Source of the DNA: an uncultured Bacteroidales bacterium | GTDB taxonomy: Bacteria; Bacteroidota; Bacteroidia; Bacteroidales; UBA932 | DNA: 64,000 nucleotides | Reading direction: 5' to 3' | Assembly (NCBI GenBank): GCA_946403855.1 | Contig: CAMJBH010000007.1 | Location: forward strand, 1-64,000 | Shown: positions 8,195 to 18,403 of the stretch, in pieces | Layout: each line of letters opens with the position of its first letter | How positions within the stretch are numbered: position 1 is the stretch's first letter | The notes under the pieces: model-generated | What the model was told of the DNA's origin: nothing | Databases searched by the model: none | Seen by the model: the letters and a program-made list of their open reading frames with translations, nothing else | Made by a program: the position numbers and the translations under genes

Positions 8195-8554
8195 ATGAAA
8201 AGGATTATTTTATTCGTATTTGCAGCGGTGCTGCTTGCATCTTGCACCTCCACCCTTCCCTGTCAGTTCACAAAACTTGCAGACCAGGTGGAAAAGAAAG
8301 GCGACAGCTTCAGCGAAGCTCAGTGGGAGAAAGTCAGCGACCAGTTCGATGATCTGCTGGAAAAGTACAAGGCCGACGCCGACAAGTACAATGCTGAGCA
8401 GAAGAAAGAAATCAACAGCGCTATCGGACGCATTCAGGGCGCAGTGCTCAAGGCCGGAATAGGCAAGGCGGCCGGAGCAGTTGACGAAGTACTGGACGAG
8501 GCTAAAGGTTTCTTTGAGGGCCTTGGCATAGGCGGCGGAGACAAGAAAGAATAA
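8195..8554 (+). CDS. Small helical lipoprotein
   Basis: The start at 8195 gives MKRIILFVFAAVLLASC, a lipoprotein signal. The mature part of about 100 residues is helical and rich in Lys, Glu and Asp. It has a repeating pattern (KLADQVEKKG, EAQWEKVSDQFDDLLEKYK) and a Gly-rich tail. The pattern resembles small Bacteroidota lipoproteins of the DUF6565 type, a match I make from memory of composition only. It is followed by mtnN after 4 nt and likely shares its promoter. Function unknown. Confidence 0.65.
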   Translation: MKRIILFVFAAVLLASCTSTLPCQFTKLADQVEKKGDSFSEAQWEKVSDQFDDLLEKYKADADKYNAEQKKEINSAIGRIQGAVLKAGIGKAAGAVDEVLDEAKGFFEGLGIGGGDKKE

Positions 8555-8558
8555 AGCA

Positions 8559-9188
8559 GTGAAAATCTGTATAATAGTCGCAATGGACAGCGAGTATGAG
8601 CTCGTGAATGCCCAGCTTTCCGGTGGCGGGATTGCCGGCCACCGGATAACTCTTCACAAAAGCGGAGTCGGCAAAGTCAATGCAGCTATGCGCATCACGG
8701 AGGCCATACTCGAAGAAAAACCGGAGCTTGTGATATCCACCGGAGTTGCCGGAAGCATGGACAAAAGCGTCCATACCGGCGATTTCGTGGTGGGCCGGAC
8801 AATCAAATATCACGATGTGTGGTGCGGCGGAGAAGGAGTCGTGGGCGATGTGCAAGGACTCGACAAGCCCTACACGGCACCTGCCGAACTTGTGGCGAAG
8901 GCTGAAGCCCTGGGAGCCAGGAGCGGACTTATTGTCAGCGGCGACTGGTTCGTGGACACGGCTCAGAAGGCCGCCGAAATCAAGAAAATGTTCCCGGAAG
9001 CCCTGGCGGTGGACATGGAGTCCGGCGCCCTCTCGCAGGTCTGTACCCTAAAGGGAGTGCCGTTCCTGTCTCTGCGGCTCATCTCCGACAGCGACGAAAT
9101 AGCCCGCGAAGAGTCTTACTGCAACTTCTGGGCTACTGCGGGAGAAGAATCCTTCCGACTGCTCAAGTCTTTCCTGGAAAGTCTCTGA
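8559..9188 (+). CDS. mtnN: 5'-methylthioadenosine/S-adenosylhomocysteine nucleosidase
   Basis: The 209-residue protein matches MTA/SAH nucleosidases. These hydrolyse the glycosidic bond of MTA, SAH and 5'-deoxyadenosine in the methyl cycle. Seen are Glu12 in AMDSEYE, the GVGKVNAA loop, STGVAGS, AVDMESGALSQVC with the second catalytic Glu, and the catalytic Asp in RLISDSDE. The start is GTG at 8559, close behind the lipoprotein stop. The glycosyltransferase gene follows after 3 nt. Confidence 0.92.
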   Translation: MKICIIVAMDSEYELVNAQLSGGGIAGHRITLHKSGVGKVNAAMRITEAILEEKPELVISTGVAGSMDKSVHTGDFVVGRTIKYHDVWCGGEGVVGDVQGLDKPYTAPAELVAKAEALGARSGLIVSGDWFVDTAQKAAEIKKMFPEALAVDMESGALSQVCTLKGVPFLSLRLISDSDEIAREESYCNFWATAGEESFRLLKSFLESL

Positions 9189-9191
9189 GTT

Positions 9192-10157
9192 ATGCCAGCA
9201 GTTTCTATTCTCATAGCAGCCTATAATGTGGAGCTATATCTGGAGCGCTGCCTCGAATCGGCGGTGCATCAGACACTTAAGGATATCGAAATCATCGTAG
9301 TGGACGACGGCTCAACGGACGGCACCCCGGAAATAGCACAGAGATATGCGTCTGCTGACCCACGCGTCAAGCTTGTCCGGCACGATGTGAACTGCGGGCT
9401 TTTGTGGGTGAGGAAAAGCGGTATCGAGGCGGCCTCGGCAAAATATGTGACCTTCCTGGACGGTGACGACGACTTGTCCGCAGAGGCTTGCGAAAAGATG
9501 CTTGCCGAGGCGGTTCGCAGCGGTGCCGATTTGGTCTGCGTCAGCAGGGTTTATATAGGCAGGAACGGGAATTTGACCCATTATGTTGACGAATTGAAAT
9601 ACGGCTCCGACTCGGAAGGACTGCTGCAATCCCTTGTAAGACGCGATATTCTGAATTCCGTGACCGGCAAGCTTTTCGAAAAACGGATTTTCGAAGAGAG
9701 CGGGATTGAGTTTTATAAGCATCTGAACAACGGAGAAGACCAGGTGGTGCTGTACCAGATTTTCGGGTCCGTGCGCAAGGCCTCGTGCCTGAAGGATGAG
9801 CTATATAACTGGTACTTCAATCCTAAATCGCTGTGCCACAATGGAATCAGCGACCTTCGCGTGAGCAATGTGGTGTCCACTTTCGAGATTGTGTTCCGGG
9901 GAGTCGAAGGGCATGGCGACCAAGTTAAAGCTTTTGTTGAAAAGAATGCAACTAAAAGTTTTTTCAATGTTTTCAAGGCCGGTTACGACAGGAAGAAGGC
10001 TATGGACCTGATTGCTTCGAAGGGCATGGCTTATCTGTTTGATTTCAAGCAGTTAAGAAAGCAGCTTGGGCTCCGGAAAGCCCTTGTTTACTGGCTCTGC
10101 TCCCATGTGGACAATGTAGCGCGCGTGCTATATAGGGGCAAGGTACATCCGAATTAA
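9192..10157 (+). CDS. Family 2 glycosyltransferase
   Basis: The 321-residue protein is a GT-A fold family 2 transferase. It begins MPAVSILIAAYNVELYL and has VVDDGSTDGT near residue 37 and the metal-binding FLDGDDD near 90. An ED pair in NNGEDQV near 178 may be the catalytic base. No transmembrane segments are obvious, so it is probably cytoplasmic or peripheral. The donor and acceptor sugars are unknown. It is the last gene of the 8195-10157 operon. Confidence 0.88.
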   Translation: MPAVSILIAAYNVELYLERCLESAVHQTLKDIEIIVVDDGSTDGTPEIAQRYASADPRVKLVRHDVNCGLLWVRKSGIEAASAKYVTFLDGDDDLSAEACEKMLAEAVRSGADLVCVSRVYIGRNGNLTHYVDELKYGSDSEGLLQSLVRRDILNSVTGKLFEKRIFEESGIEFYKHLNNGEDQVVLYQIFGSVRKASCLKDELYNWYFNPKSLCHNGISDLRVSNVVSTFEIVFRGVEGHGDQVKAFVEKNATKSFFNVFKAGYDRKKAMDLIASKGMAYLFDFKQLRKQLGLRKALVYWLCSHVDNVARVLYRGKVHPN

Positions 10158-10171
10158 TAAAGTATTTTATT

Positions 10172-10179
10172 TATATTTG
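10172..10179 (+). promoter_or_regulatory. -7 box for the Tricorn-SusCD operon
   Basis: TATATTTG fits the -7 consensus and lies 56 nt before the start of the Tricorn-like gene. No strong -33 element is seen. Confidence 0.5.
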
Positions 10180-10235
10180 CAACTCAGAGGCTTGACCGGA
10201 AGCCTTGTTGAGTTAGTAGATTAATACGTTAAGTT

Positions 10236-13200
10236 ATGAAAAAAGTCTTTTGGACTTTGGTCCTTTCCGTCTTTTGTTGTGTCTTGTCAGAAGCACAGGA
10301 GTCCCCTCGCTGGCTTCGCCAGAGCGCCATATCTGCAGACGGCAACACAGTGGCATTCAGCTATCAGGGTGACATTTTCACAGTGAGCGCTTCCGGCGGA
10401 GCGGCAAAGCAAATCACCAGTTCTCCGTCCTATGAGGCCGACCCGCTCTGGAGTGCAGACGGCAGCACGCTGGTATTCAGCTCCTACCGTGAGGGCAGCA
10501 AAGACATCTGGGCAGTCCCGGCCACCGGCGGCACCCCGCTCCGTCTTACTACCTATCAGGGAACCGAGACGCCTCTTGCGGTAACTGCAGACGGATACGT
10601 GCTTTACACGGCTTCTATTCTGCCGGACGCTGAGAGTTCAGAATTCCCCGGCGGCACCCAGCTTTACAAGGTGAGCTTGAAGGGCGGGCGCGGCCAGATG
10701 GTGACCTCGCTCACGCTTTCGGCCCTTAGCATAGGCCCCGACGGCACAATACTCTACGAAGACTACAAAGGCTACGAAGACGCTCTGCGTAAGCACCATA
10801 CCTCGTCGGTGACCAGGGATATATGGAGCTACACCGATTCGAAGCCTGGCGTGACCATAGATGCCGAAGGCAAATTTACCAAGCTTTCCACCTTCAAGGG
10901 AGAAGACCGCAACCCGGCGTTCGCTCCCGGCGGAAAAGATTACTACTACCTCAGCGAACAGGGCGGCAACTTCAATGTCTGGAAGGCTCCCGCGGACGCT
11001 TCTTCGGCCCCGGTGCAGCTCACCTTCCTGCCCACGCACCCGGTGCGCTACATGAGCGCTTCGTCGGACGGCCTGCTGCTCTTCTCTTGGAACGGCGACC
11101 TCTACACCTTCCGCGAGGGAAGTGAGCCTAAGAAGCTGGAAATCAGCGTTACAAAGGACAAGCTCACAAGGGACAAGATACGCCGTAAGGTGTCTTCCGG
11201 CGCAACCGGAATAGCCATTTCTCCCAATGGAAAAGAGATAGCGATAGAGTCGCGCGGCGACATCTTCGTGACCTCCATAGACCACAAAACCACTCGCCGG
11301 ATCACCTGTACGCCCGAGCGTGAGAGGGGCCTGAGCTTCTCCAAAGACGGACGCGAACTCTACTACGCCGCCGAACGAGATGGACATTGGGGCATTTGGA
11401 AGACCAGCCTTAACTCCAAGTCCGATAAGTACTTCACCTATACGTTCGACTTCAAGGAGGAACTGGTCACCGAACCCGGAGTCACCTGTACGGGACCGTC
11501 AGTGTCGCCCGACGGCAAATATCTGGCGTTCTTCAGAGACCGCATCGACATAGTGGTCAAAAACCTCAAGTCCGGCAAAGAGAAAACCCTCCTCTCCAAG
11601 GCGCTGTATTCCTATAGCGACGGGGACCTCTCTTTCGAATGGAGTCCCGATAGCCACTATATTCTCAGCGACTATCAGGCCAACGGCGGCTGGAACAACT
11701 CAGACGTGGCCCTGATAGACGTAGAGAGCGGCGAAATCACTAATCTCACCCGCAGCGGCTATTCCGATTCGGGCTTCCGCTGGGCCCTCGGCGGCAAGGC
11801 CATGACCTGGACGTCCGACCGTGCCGGCTACCGCAGCCACGGCAGCTGGGGCGCAGAAAGGGACATCTACATCATGTTCTTCGACGGAGACGCTTACTAC
11901 AAGTTCACCCGCGACAAAGAAGAAGATGAAATAGAGAAACTCCTGACCGAAGACGACAAAAAGGCCAAGAAGCAGGAGGCGAAGGACAGCGTGAAGGCCG
12001 AGAAGGGCAAGATAGACAAGCTTGAGCTCGACCTTGCCAACCGCGAAGACCGCATCGTCCGCCTCACCAGGGCTTCCGGCCGCCTGGGCGACCACTACCT
12101 CACGCCGGATGGCAAGAAACTCATTTATGTCCAGCGACTTGAGAGGGGCTATGACCTCTGCCAGCTGGACATCAAGAGCCGCAGCATCAAGGTGCTCGAA
12201 AAGGGCGTGAGCGGCTCCTTCTATCCTTCGCCTGACGGCAAGTCGGTCTATATGATAGGCCTGCTATCCATCAGGAAAATGGACCCTGTGACAGGCAAGG
12301 GCAGTTCGGTTTCTTTCTCCGACGAGTATGACTATTATCCTGCGGCGGAGCGTGAATACATCCTGGCCCACGCATGGAAGCAGGTGAAAGAGAAATTCTA
12401 CGATCCCACCATCCATGGAATCGACTGGGACGGATTCTATGCCAACTACGCAAGCTTCCTTCCTTATATAGACAATAATTACGACTTCCGCGAGCTGCTT
12501 TCCGAGATGCTGGGCGAGCTGAATGCATCTCACACAGGAGCCCGCTACCGTACCCTCGGCAGCTCCGGCGCCGGACGTCTGGGCGTGCTGTACGACGAGA
12601 GTTATACCGATGACGGCCTGAAGATCAAGGAGATACTTCCCGGCAGCAGCCTTGCCATGGTCAAACCCGACCTGGCTCCCGGAGACATCATCACCTCTGT
12701 GGACGGCGAGAAAATCAAGGCCGGTACGCCTTGGTACGAGGCCCTAGCCTACAAGTCCGGAGAGAAGACCGTGATCGGAATCAACAACGGCAAAAAAGAA
12801 ACGACGGTCACCGTTACTCCGGTCTCCTCCGATTCTCAGGCCCTGTATAAGCGCTGGGTCCGCAGCCGCGAGAAGCTGGTAGAGAAACTCTCCGGCGGAC
12901 GCGTTGGCTATGTGCACGTGAAGGGCATGGATTCCGAAAGCTTCCGCGAGGTCTATTCCAATGCCCTCGGAAAGTACCGCACCTGCGACGCCCTGATCGT
13001 GGACACACGCCATAACGGCGGCGGCTGGCTGCACGACGACCTGGCCACCTTCCTCAGCGGCAATGCCTACATAGATTTTGCCCCCAGGGGACAGTACATC
13101 GGCACCGAGCCCTACAGCAAGTGGAACAAGCCTTCCTGCGTGGTCATGGGCGAAGACAACTATTCCGACGCATCCGGTTTCCCGTTTGTGTACAAGCAGC

Positions 13201-13460
13201 TGGGCATAGGCAAGCTCATCGGCGCTCCGGTGCCCGGAACCATGACCGCAGTGTGGTGGGAGACCCAGCTGGATCCGACGCTTGTGTTCGGCATCCCTGA
13301 GGTGACCTCTCTCAGCCGCGCCGACGGCAGCGTGCTTGAGAATCAGGAAATTGAGCCCGATATTTATGTGACCAACGATCCTGCTTCCGTGCTCCGCGGC
13401 GGCGATCCGCAGATAGAGGCAGCCGTTGCTGAAATGCTCAAACAAATAAAAGCTAAATGA
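10236..13460 (+). CDS. Tricorn-like S41 family protease
   Basis: The 1074-residue secreted protein has a signal peptide cleaved near LSEAQ. Two beta-propeller regions of WD40/TolB type (about 25-330 and 335-680) follow, then a Tricorn C1-like segment, a PDZ domain (about 770-850) and a C-terminal S41 peptidase core. Catalytic residues of Tricorn proteases are in place: His766 in NASHTGARY, Ser977-Asp978 in NYSDASGF, and a Glu near 1038-1040 in NQEIEPDI. A Lys/Glu-rich insertion lies around 565-595. It likely trims oligopeptides in the periplasm or at the surface. Its stop overlaps the SusC start as ATGA, a direct sign that it works with the transporter. Confidence 0.92.
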   Translation: MKKVFWTLVLSVFCCVLSEAQESPRWLRQSAISADGNTVAFSYQGDIFTVSASGGAAKQITSSPSYEADPLWSADGSTLVFSSYREGSKDIWAVPATGGTPLRLTTYQGTETPLAVTADGYVLYTASILPDAESSEFPGGTQLYKVSLKGGRGQMVTSLTLSALSIGPDGTILYEDYKGYEDALRKHHTSSVTRDIWSYTDSKPGVTIDAEGKFTKLSTFKGEDRNPAFAPGGKDYYYLSEQGGNFNVWKAPADASSAPVQLTFLPTHPVRYMSASSDGLLLFSWNGDLYTFREGSEPKKLEISVTKDKLTRDKIRRKVSSGATGIAISPNGKEIAIESRGDIFVTSIDHKTTRRITCTPERERGLSFSKDGRELYYAAERDGHWGIWKTSLNSKSDKYFTYTFDFKEELVTEPGVTCTGPSVSPDGKYLAFFRDRIDIVVKNLKSGKEKTLLSKALYSYSDGDLSFEWSPDSHYILSDYQANGGWNNSDVALIDVESGEITNLTRSGYSDSGFRWALGGKAMTWTSDRAGYRSHGSWGAERDIYIMFFDGDAYYKFTRDKEEDEIEKLLTEDDKKAKKQEAKDSVKAEKGKIDKLELDLANREDRIVRLTRASGRLGDHYLTPDGKKLIYVQRLERGYDLCQLDIKSRSIKVLEKGVSGSFYPSPDGKSVYMIGLLSIRKMDPVTGKGSSVSFSDEYDYYPAAEREYILAHAWKQVKEKFYDPTIHGIDWDGFYANYASFLPYIDNNYDFRELLSEMLGELNASHTGARYRTLGSSGAGRLGVLYDESYTDDGLKIKEILPGSSLAMVKPDLAPGDIITSVDGEKIKAGTPWYEALAYKSGEKTVIGINNGKKETTVTVTPVSSDSQALYKRWVRSREKLVEKLSGGRVGYVHVKGMDSESFREVYSNALGKYRTCDALIVDTRHNGGGWLHDDLATFLSGNAYIDFAPRGQYIGTEPYSKWNKPSCVVMGEDNYSDASGFPFVYKQLGIGKLIGAPVPGTMTAVWWETQLDPTLVFGIPEVTSLSRADGSVLENQEIEPDIYVTNDPASVLRGGDPQIEAAVAEMLKQIKAK

Positions 13461-16400
13461 AACGACTTAAGATATTCATAGTCTTGTTTTTGGCGCTTTT
13501 GCCAACAGCGTCGCTGTGGAGCCAGTCCAAGGGCTTCACAGTGAGCGGCTGCGTACGCGATACCGAGGGTGAAACCCTGATCGGGGTGTACGTATTACCC
13601 AAAGGCGCCAAGACCGGAGTCACGACCGACCTTGACGGAAACTATTCAATTTCACTTTCCGGCCCTTCGACGCTGGTCTTCCAGTACATGGGCATGGAAA
13701 ACCAGGAAATCAAGGTTGAGTCTGCCCGCGAGCTCAATGTGGTGATGAAGAGTGACAACACCCTCGATGAGGTGGTCATCACCGCCGGTTACGGCCTTGC
13801 CCAGAAGCGCTCCGACATGACCGGATCGGCCTTCCAGGTGGAGTCGTCGCAGTTGAAGACCCTTCCCGCCGCCCGTGTGGACAATCTGCTGCAGGGCATG
13901 GTGCCAGGACTCTCCATCGACGAAGGCACGACATCTGCCGCACGTACGCGCTATACGATACGCGTGCGCGGCGACGCTTCGCTGAATGCCAACAGCGAGC
14001 CGCTGTGGATTGTGGACGGAGTGCCCATCTACACCGGGACTAACGGCTCCATAAGCGGAATGTCCTACTCGGTGAGCCCTATGTCTTTCATAAATCCCGA
14101 TGATATAGAGTCCATTACGGTGCTCAAAGATGCGGCGACCACTTCCATCTACGGAGCGGACGGAGCCAACGGAGTGATACTTGTCACCACCAAGCAGGGC
14201 CAGGCCGATGGCGATGCCCGCGTGACCGCATCGGTGAAATACGGCATTTCTTCGGTCGATAAGTCAACGCTTCTGAAGATGTGCAATGCCGAGCAGTGGT
14301 GGGGCCTGGCGAGGGAGTCCTGGGTAAACGCAGGCTACGATCTGGCCTATTTCCCCTATCAGGACAACGCGTATAACACTTACACCGGGACCGACACTAA
14401 CTGGTACGACGTGTATCTGGGCACCGGCGACATGAAGGAGCTGAGCGTGAGGGTTGACTCCGGCGGCAAAAAGGCAAAGCATTATCTGTCCGTCAATTAC
14501 TATGGCGAGAACCTGGTGCGGAAAGGGAACACCCAAGACCGTTTCTCCATTCGCGACAGGTCCCGTTTCCAGTTCGGCAAGAAGCTGTCGCTGGAAGGGA
14601 ACCTCTCCATTTCCTACAACGTCAACAAGATAGTTCCCATTTCCAACTCCAACTACCGGGTGATTCCTATCCTCTCTCCTTATGATCTGGACGGAATCAC
14701 TCCGCGCATGTACAACTACTACAGCGACGCCACCGACTCATATTCACCGTCGCTCCGTAAATTTGTTTACAGCGAGGTGCCGGAGATGTTGTACAGCGAC
14801 AACACCCAGAGGTCTCTGACTGCCGACGGAAACGCCACGCTGACATACGAAATTATTGACGGTCTGAAGTTTACATCCATGTTTGGAGTGAACTCGGTGT
14901 CTTCGCTCGAGCTCATTTACAATCCCAAGACCACACTGTCGGGCCTCACGAGTTACGAGCAGGACGGCACTTCCCGCAGGGCGTCGGCGTTCAATTACGT
15001 CTGGAACAATATCGACCGCCTGAATTTCAATCGTAAATTCGGCAAGCACAGTGTGAGTGCTCTGCTCGGAATCGAGTTCGTAAGCCGCGAGAACCGTAGC
15101 CTGTATGCCACCGGTTCCGGATTCGCCAACGACCACATCAAAGAAATAGGCTATGCCATCGAAGCTTCCAGGAAAGGTTCTTCTTCGGCATCGAACAGCA
15201 GGTCCCTGTCGTATCTGGGTACTGCCAGCTGGTCTTATGACAACAGGTATTACGTTTCAGCTTCTTACCGCCGTCAGGGTTATTCGTCTTTCAGCACCTA
15301 TTCGCGCTGGGGCAACTTCTCGTCGGTGGGCCTGTCGTGGAACGTCCACAACGAGCACTTCTTCAACGTTCCGTTTATCAACCGCCTCAAGGTCAAGGCC
15401 AGCTACGGCAACAGCGGCAATTCGCGCGTCGATACAAGCGCATCCTACGGTACATACAGCTACGGCTCGGGGTCCTATTATGGCGGCGTCATGGGTGCCA
15501 CCCAGGGCAATGCTCCCAATCCGGGACTGAGCTGGGAGACTACATACATCAGCAATTTCGGTCTGGACCTGGGCTTCCTGGACAACCGTATCGACCTCCA
15601 GCTGGAATACTACAGCAAGTACACCAAGAATCTGCTCTACAAGGGCCGCGTGTCGTCCATCATCTCCGACGATTCGGTGATGCGCAATCTGGGCGAAATG
15701 CAGAACCAGGGCTTTGAACTGTCCCTGTCCACCAAGAACATCGTTTCGCGTGGCTTCAGCTGGACCACCGATTTCAACGGCGCCTTGAACCGCAACCTCA
15801 TCAAGAAGCTCTATAAAGGCAACCACACCGGTTTCTTCGATTATGTCTGGATGGAGAATGCCAGCAAAGATGCCTGGTGGCTGAGCCGCTGGGCGGGCGT
15901 GGATCCTGCCACAGGAGCTCCTATGTGGTACGACGTGAACGGCAATCTGACCCACACGTTCTCCTACGACAACAGGGTGCTCCTTCCGGAGTACAGCAAG
16001 GAACCGAACTTCCGCGGCGGCATGAGGAACATATTCAACATCGGAAACTTCTCCGTGGTGGTGTTCCTGACCTATGTGCTGGGAGGCTGGGAGCATCTTT
16101 CCTTCGCCCAGGACGGATATGATATTCTTTCCAAGAATGCGCCGGTAGAAGAACTCGACCACTGGAAGGCCCCCGGCGACGTGGCCAACAACCCCAAGCC
16201 GGTGTATAAGACTTCTACGCATTCTACCATGAGCTCGACCCGCTTCCTCTACAGCATGACAAGCATACAGCTCAAGAACCTGGTACTGAGCTACAATGTG
16301 CCCAAGTCGTTCTGTTCCAAACTGCGTTTGCGCGGAGCTACGGCCTCGCTCATTGCGGACAATCTATATCTCTGGACGCCCGACCAGAGTGCCACCAGAA

Positions 16401-16474
16401 ACAGTTACAAAACACTACGTTACCCGGATGGTATTACACGTACTTTTTCGGCCCAACTGACCTTAGATTTCTAG
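13457..16474 (+). CDS. SusC/RagA-family TonB-dependent outer-membrane transporter
   Basis: The 1005-residue protein has a signal peptide (to about residue 22). A carboxypeptidase-regulatory-like domain (about 27-100, SGCVRDTEGETLIGVYV) follows, then a plug domain with RVRGDASLNANSEPLWIVDGVP and YGADGANGVILVTTK, then a 22-strand barrel ending in FSAQLTLDF. SusC proteins form a lidded barrel with SusD and import oligomers using TonB energy. Coupling to a protease gene suggests peptides, as for RagAB of Porphyromonas, rather than glycans; this is inference. The SusD gene follows after 4 nt. Confidence 0.95.
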   Translation: MKRLKIFIVLFLALLPTASLWSQSKGFTVSGCVRDTEGETLIGVYVLPKGAKTGVTTDLDGNYSISLSGPSTLVFQYMGMENQEIKVESARELNVVMKSDNTLDEVVITAGYGLAQKRSDMTGSAFQVESSQLKTLPAARVDNLLQGMVPGLSIDEGTTSAARTRYTIRVRGDASLNANSEPLWIVDGVPIYTGTNGSISGMSYSVSPMSFINPDDIESITVLKDAATTSIYGADGANGVILVTTKQGQADGDARVTASVKYGISSVDKSTLLKMCNAEQWWGLARESWVNAGYDLAYFPYQDNAYNTYTGTDTNWYDVYLGTGDMKELSVRVDSGGKKAKHYLSVNYYGENLVRKGNTQDRFSIRDRSRFQFGKKLSLEGNLSISYNVNKIVPISNSNYRVIPILSPYDLDGITPRMYNYYSDATDSYSPSLRKFVYSEVPEMLYSDNTQRSLTADGNATLTYEIIDGLKFTSMFGVNSVSSLELIYNPKTTLSGLTSYEQDGTSRRASAFNYVWNNIDRLNFNRKFGKHSVSALLGIEFVSRENRSLYATGSGFANDHIKEIGYAIEASRKGSSSASNSRSLSYLGTASWSYDNRYYVSASYRRQGYSSFSTYSRWGNFSSVGLSWNVHNEHFFNVPFINRLKVKASYGNSGNSRVDTSASYGTYSYGSGSYYGGVMGATQGNAPNPGLSWETTYISNFGLDLGFLDNRIDLQLEYYSKYTKNLLYKGRVSSIISDDSVMRNLGEMQNQGFELSLSTKNIVSRGFSWTTDFNGALNRNLIKKLYKGNHTGFFDYVWMENASKDAWWLSRWAGVDPATGAPMWYDVNGNLTHTFSYDNRVLLPEYSKEPNFRGGMRNIFNIGNFSVVVFLTYVLGGWEHLSFAQDGYDILSKNAPVEELDHWKAPGDVANNPKPVYKTSTHSTMSSTRFLYSMTSIQLKNLVLSYNVPKSFCSKLRLRGATASLIADNLYLWTPDQSATRNSYKTLRYPDGITRTFSAQLTLDF

Positions 16475-16478
16475 CGCC

Positions 16479-17930
16479 ATGAAGAGAAGTATTGCAATAT
16501 GTCTGTTGACATTGTCGCTGTGCGGCTGTTCGTCGTTTCTGAACGTCGAAAACATAGGCAAGAGTACGATATCCGGCTTCTTCTCCGACGTGGACGGACT
16601 CAATGCGTCCGGGCTCGGCCTTCACCGCCTGATCGCCGAGTTCTACGACGACAATTACATACGCATGGGCGAACTTGCCGGGGATAATCTTTACCTGAAC
16701 AGGGTGAATGCCTCCCAGGCCGAACAGCTAATCTATGATTTCCAGAGCACTCCGGCAGATAACTCTGGTTATCCGCAGATGATTTGGAAACGGGCCTATG
16801 AGATTTGCACCAACGCCAATAACATCCTCTATTACGGAGAGAACCTGTATGAGTCGTATCCGGAATACAAAGAAGTCATAGACAAGAACTTCGGCTATGC
16901 CTACTTTGCCAGGGCCCTGGCCATCTTCGATCTGTGCAATGTGTATGCAATGCCGTACGACCACACCGCGGATGCCTCGCACCTGGGAGTGGTGGCAATC
17001 GATTATGTGCCCGGCTTCGACTCGGAACTGCCCCGCAACACCATCAAGGAGTGTTACGACCTTGTGGTCAAAGATTTGAACAAGGCGATCGAACTGCTCG
17101 GCGGGCAGAATGAAGGCAACCCTACTTTCATATCGGCCCTCGCCTGCAAAGCTCTGCTGGCCCGTGTGTATTTGTACAAGAAAGACTACGCCCAGGCGGC
17201 TGCTTATGCCAAGGAAGTCATGGACGCAGTGCCTCTTGCACCGCGCGAAGACTATGTGAAGATGTACCGCAAGGCGCAGGACTGCCCTGGAGAGGGGATT
17301 CTGCGCATGAATACCTACGGCAGCGGCAGCGGAATGATAAATCTCTGCAGTCCGCTCACCACGCAGACCTGCACCGTGGAACCGGAATTCCTGGCGTCAT
17401 TCTCCGACGACGATGTGCGTAAGGAACTATTTACCTATGTTGCTGAAGTTGAGGACGGCGAAGTTTATGCCGGCAAGACCTACACCGCCATCTGCAAGTA
17501 TCTTCCGATCAAAGACGGCGTAAGCGATGTGAACAACCGTCGTTGCGACCATTTTGTGCTCCGTGTTTCGGAAATGTATCTTATTCATGCCGAGGCGGTT
17601 TGCCTTGGCGAAGGAGACACGGCGGCAGCAGCTGCGGACATTAAGGCTCTGCGAGCAAGGGCTCTGGGCAAGTCGCCTTCGGAGGTTAATCTGGTCTATA
17701 CAGGTGCCGACGGCCTGGACCGCCTGATCCAGGAGGAGCGCTCCAAGGAGCTATGTTTCGAGGGGCACCGTTTCTTCGACCTCAAGCGCCGTCACGAGGA
17801 TATCGTCCGCCGTCCGGGCACTTCCTCCAGCATGCTGAGACTCAATTATCCGGACTATCGTTATGTGCTGCCCATCAGCCAGTTGGAAATGCGTGCAAAC
17901 GAAAAAATGGAACAAAATGACAAGTATTAA
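16479..17930 (+). CDS. SusD/RagB-family substrate-binding lipoprotein
   Basis: The 483-residue lipoprotein (lipobox SLCGCSS) has the SusD architecture. The N-terminal SusD-like part contains helical TPR-type segments, and the C-terminal RagB/SusD part contains LRVSEMYLIHAEAVCLGEGD and IQEERSKELCFEGHRFFDLKR, the family's most conserved motif. It forms the surface lid over the SusC barrel encoded directly upstream. The last 14 nt overlap the next gene. Confidence 0.95.
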   Translation: MKRSIAICLLTLSLCGCSSFLNVENIGKSTISGFFSDVDGLNASGLGLHRLIAEFYDDNYIRMGELAGDNLYLNRVNASQAEQLIYDFQSTPADNSGYPQMIWKRAYEICTNANNILYYGENLYESYPEYKEVIDKNFGYAYFARALAIFDLCNVYAMPYDHTADASHLGVVAIDYVPGFDSELPRNTIKECYDLVVKDLNKAIELLGGQNEGNPTFISALACKALLARVYLYKKDYAQAAAYAKEVMDAVPLAPREDYVKMYRKAQDCPGEGILRMNTYGSGSGMINLCSPLTTQTCTVEPEFLASFSDDDVRKELFTYVAEVEDGEVYAGKTYTAICKYLPIKDGVSDVNNRRCDHFVLRVSEMYLIHAEAVCLGEGDTAAAAADIKALRARALGKSPSEVNLVYTGADGLDRLIQEERSKELCFEGHRFFDLKRRHEDIVRRPGTSSSMLRLNYPDYRYVLPISQLEMRANEKMEQNDKY

Positions 17931-18399
17931 GCACATAGTTTGTTTTGCCCTGGCGGCACTTATGCTGTGCGCCTGCCGCAAGCATGAAGAGTTGTTCTTC
18001 GATACCCCCTTTGTGAGGATAGAAGATGCAACCGGGGCTTCCACCATGGACATCGACCATACCCTTGACAACCTGCTTTCGGAGGTCAAAATAGTGGTCA
18101 GTGCGAGCAAAAACTATTTTTCAGCTCCGATAGTGGTCGAATATGAGATTATCCCCGGAGACGGCATCAAAGAGGGGATAGACTATAAAGTGCAGCCGAG
18201 CGCCCTGAGCCCCCAGACCTTTTCTCCGGGGACCTACAGCCTGCCTGTCAGGGTGATATGGTATAAATCGGCCGCTCCGGACCCGTCCAAAGACAACACC
18301 CTGACTCTCCGACTCACCAAAACTAGCATTCCGGAGATGACCCTTGGGCTGCCCGGACCCGACGCCAAAAAGAAAGAGTTTATTTTCACAAAAAAGTAG
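17917..18399 (+). CDS. Surface lipoprotein of the SusCD operon
   Basis: The start at 17917 (MTSIKHIVCFALAALMLCAC) gives a 160-residue lipoprotein and overlaps the end of SusD by 14 nt. The mature part contains one beta-sandwich-like region with SALSPQTFSPGTYSLPVRV. This resembles the N-terminal BT_3987/DUF1735-type domains of lipoproteins in SusCD operons; I make that match by eye. It probably sits at the cell surface next to SusD. Role unknown. Confidence 0.75.
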   Translation: MTSIKHIVCFALAALMLCACRKHEELFFDTPFVRIEDATGASTMDIDHTLDNLLSEVKIVVSASKNYFSAPIVVEYEIIPGDGIKEGIDYKVQPSALSPQTFSPGTYSLPVRVIWYKSAAPDPSKDNTLTLRLTKTSIPEMTLGLPGPDAKKKEFIFTKK

Positions 18400-18403
18400 T
18401 GTT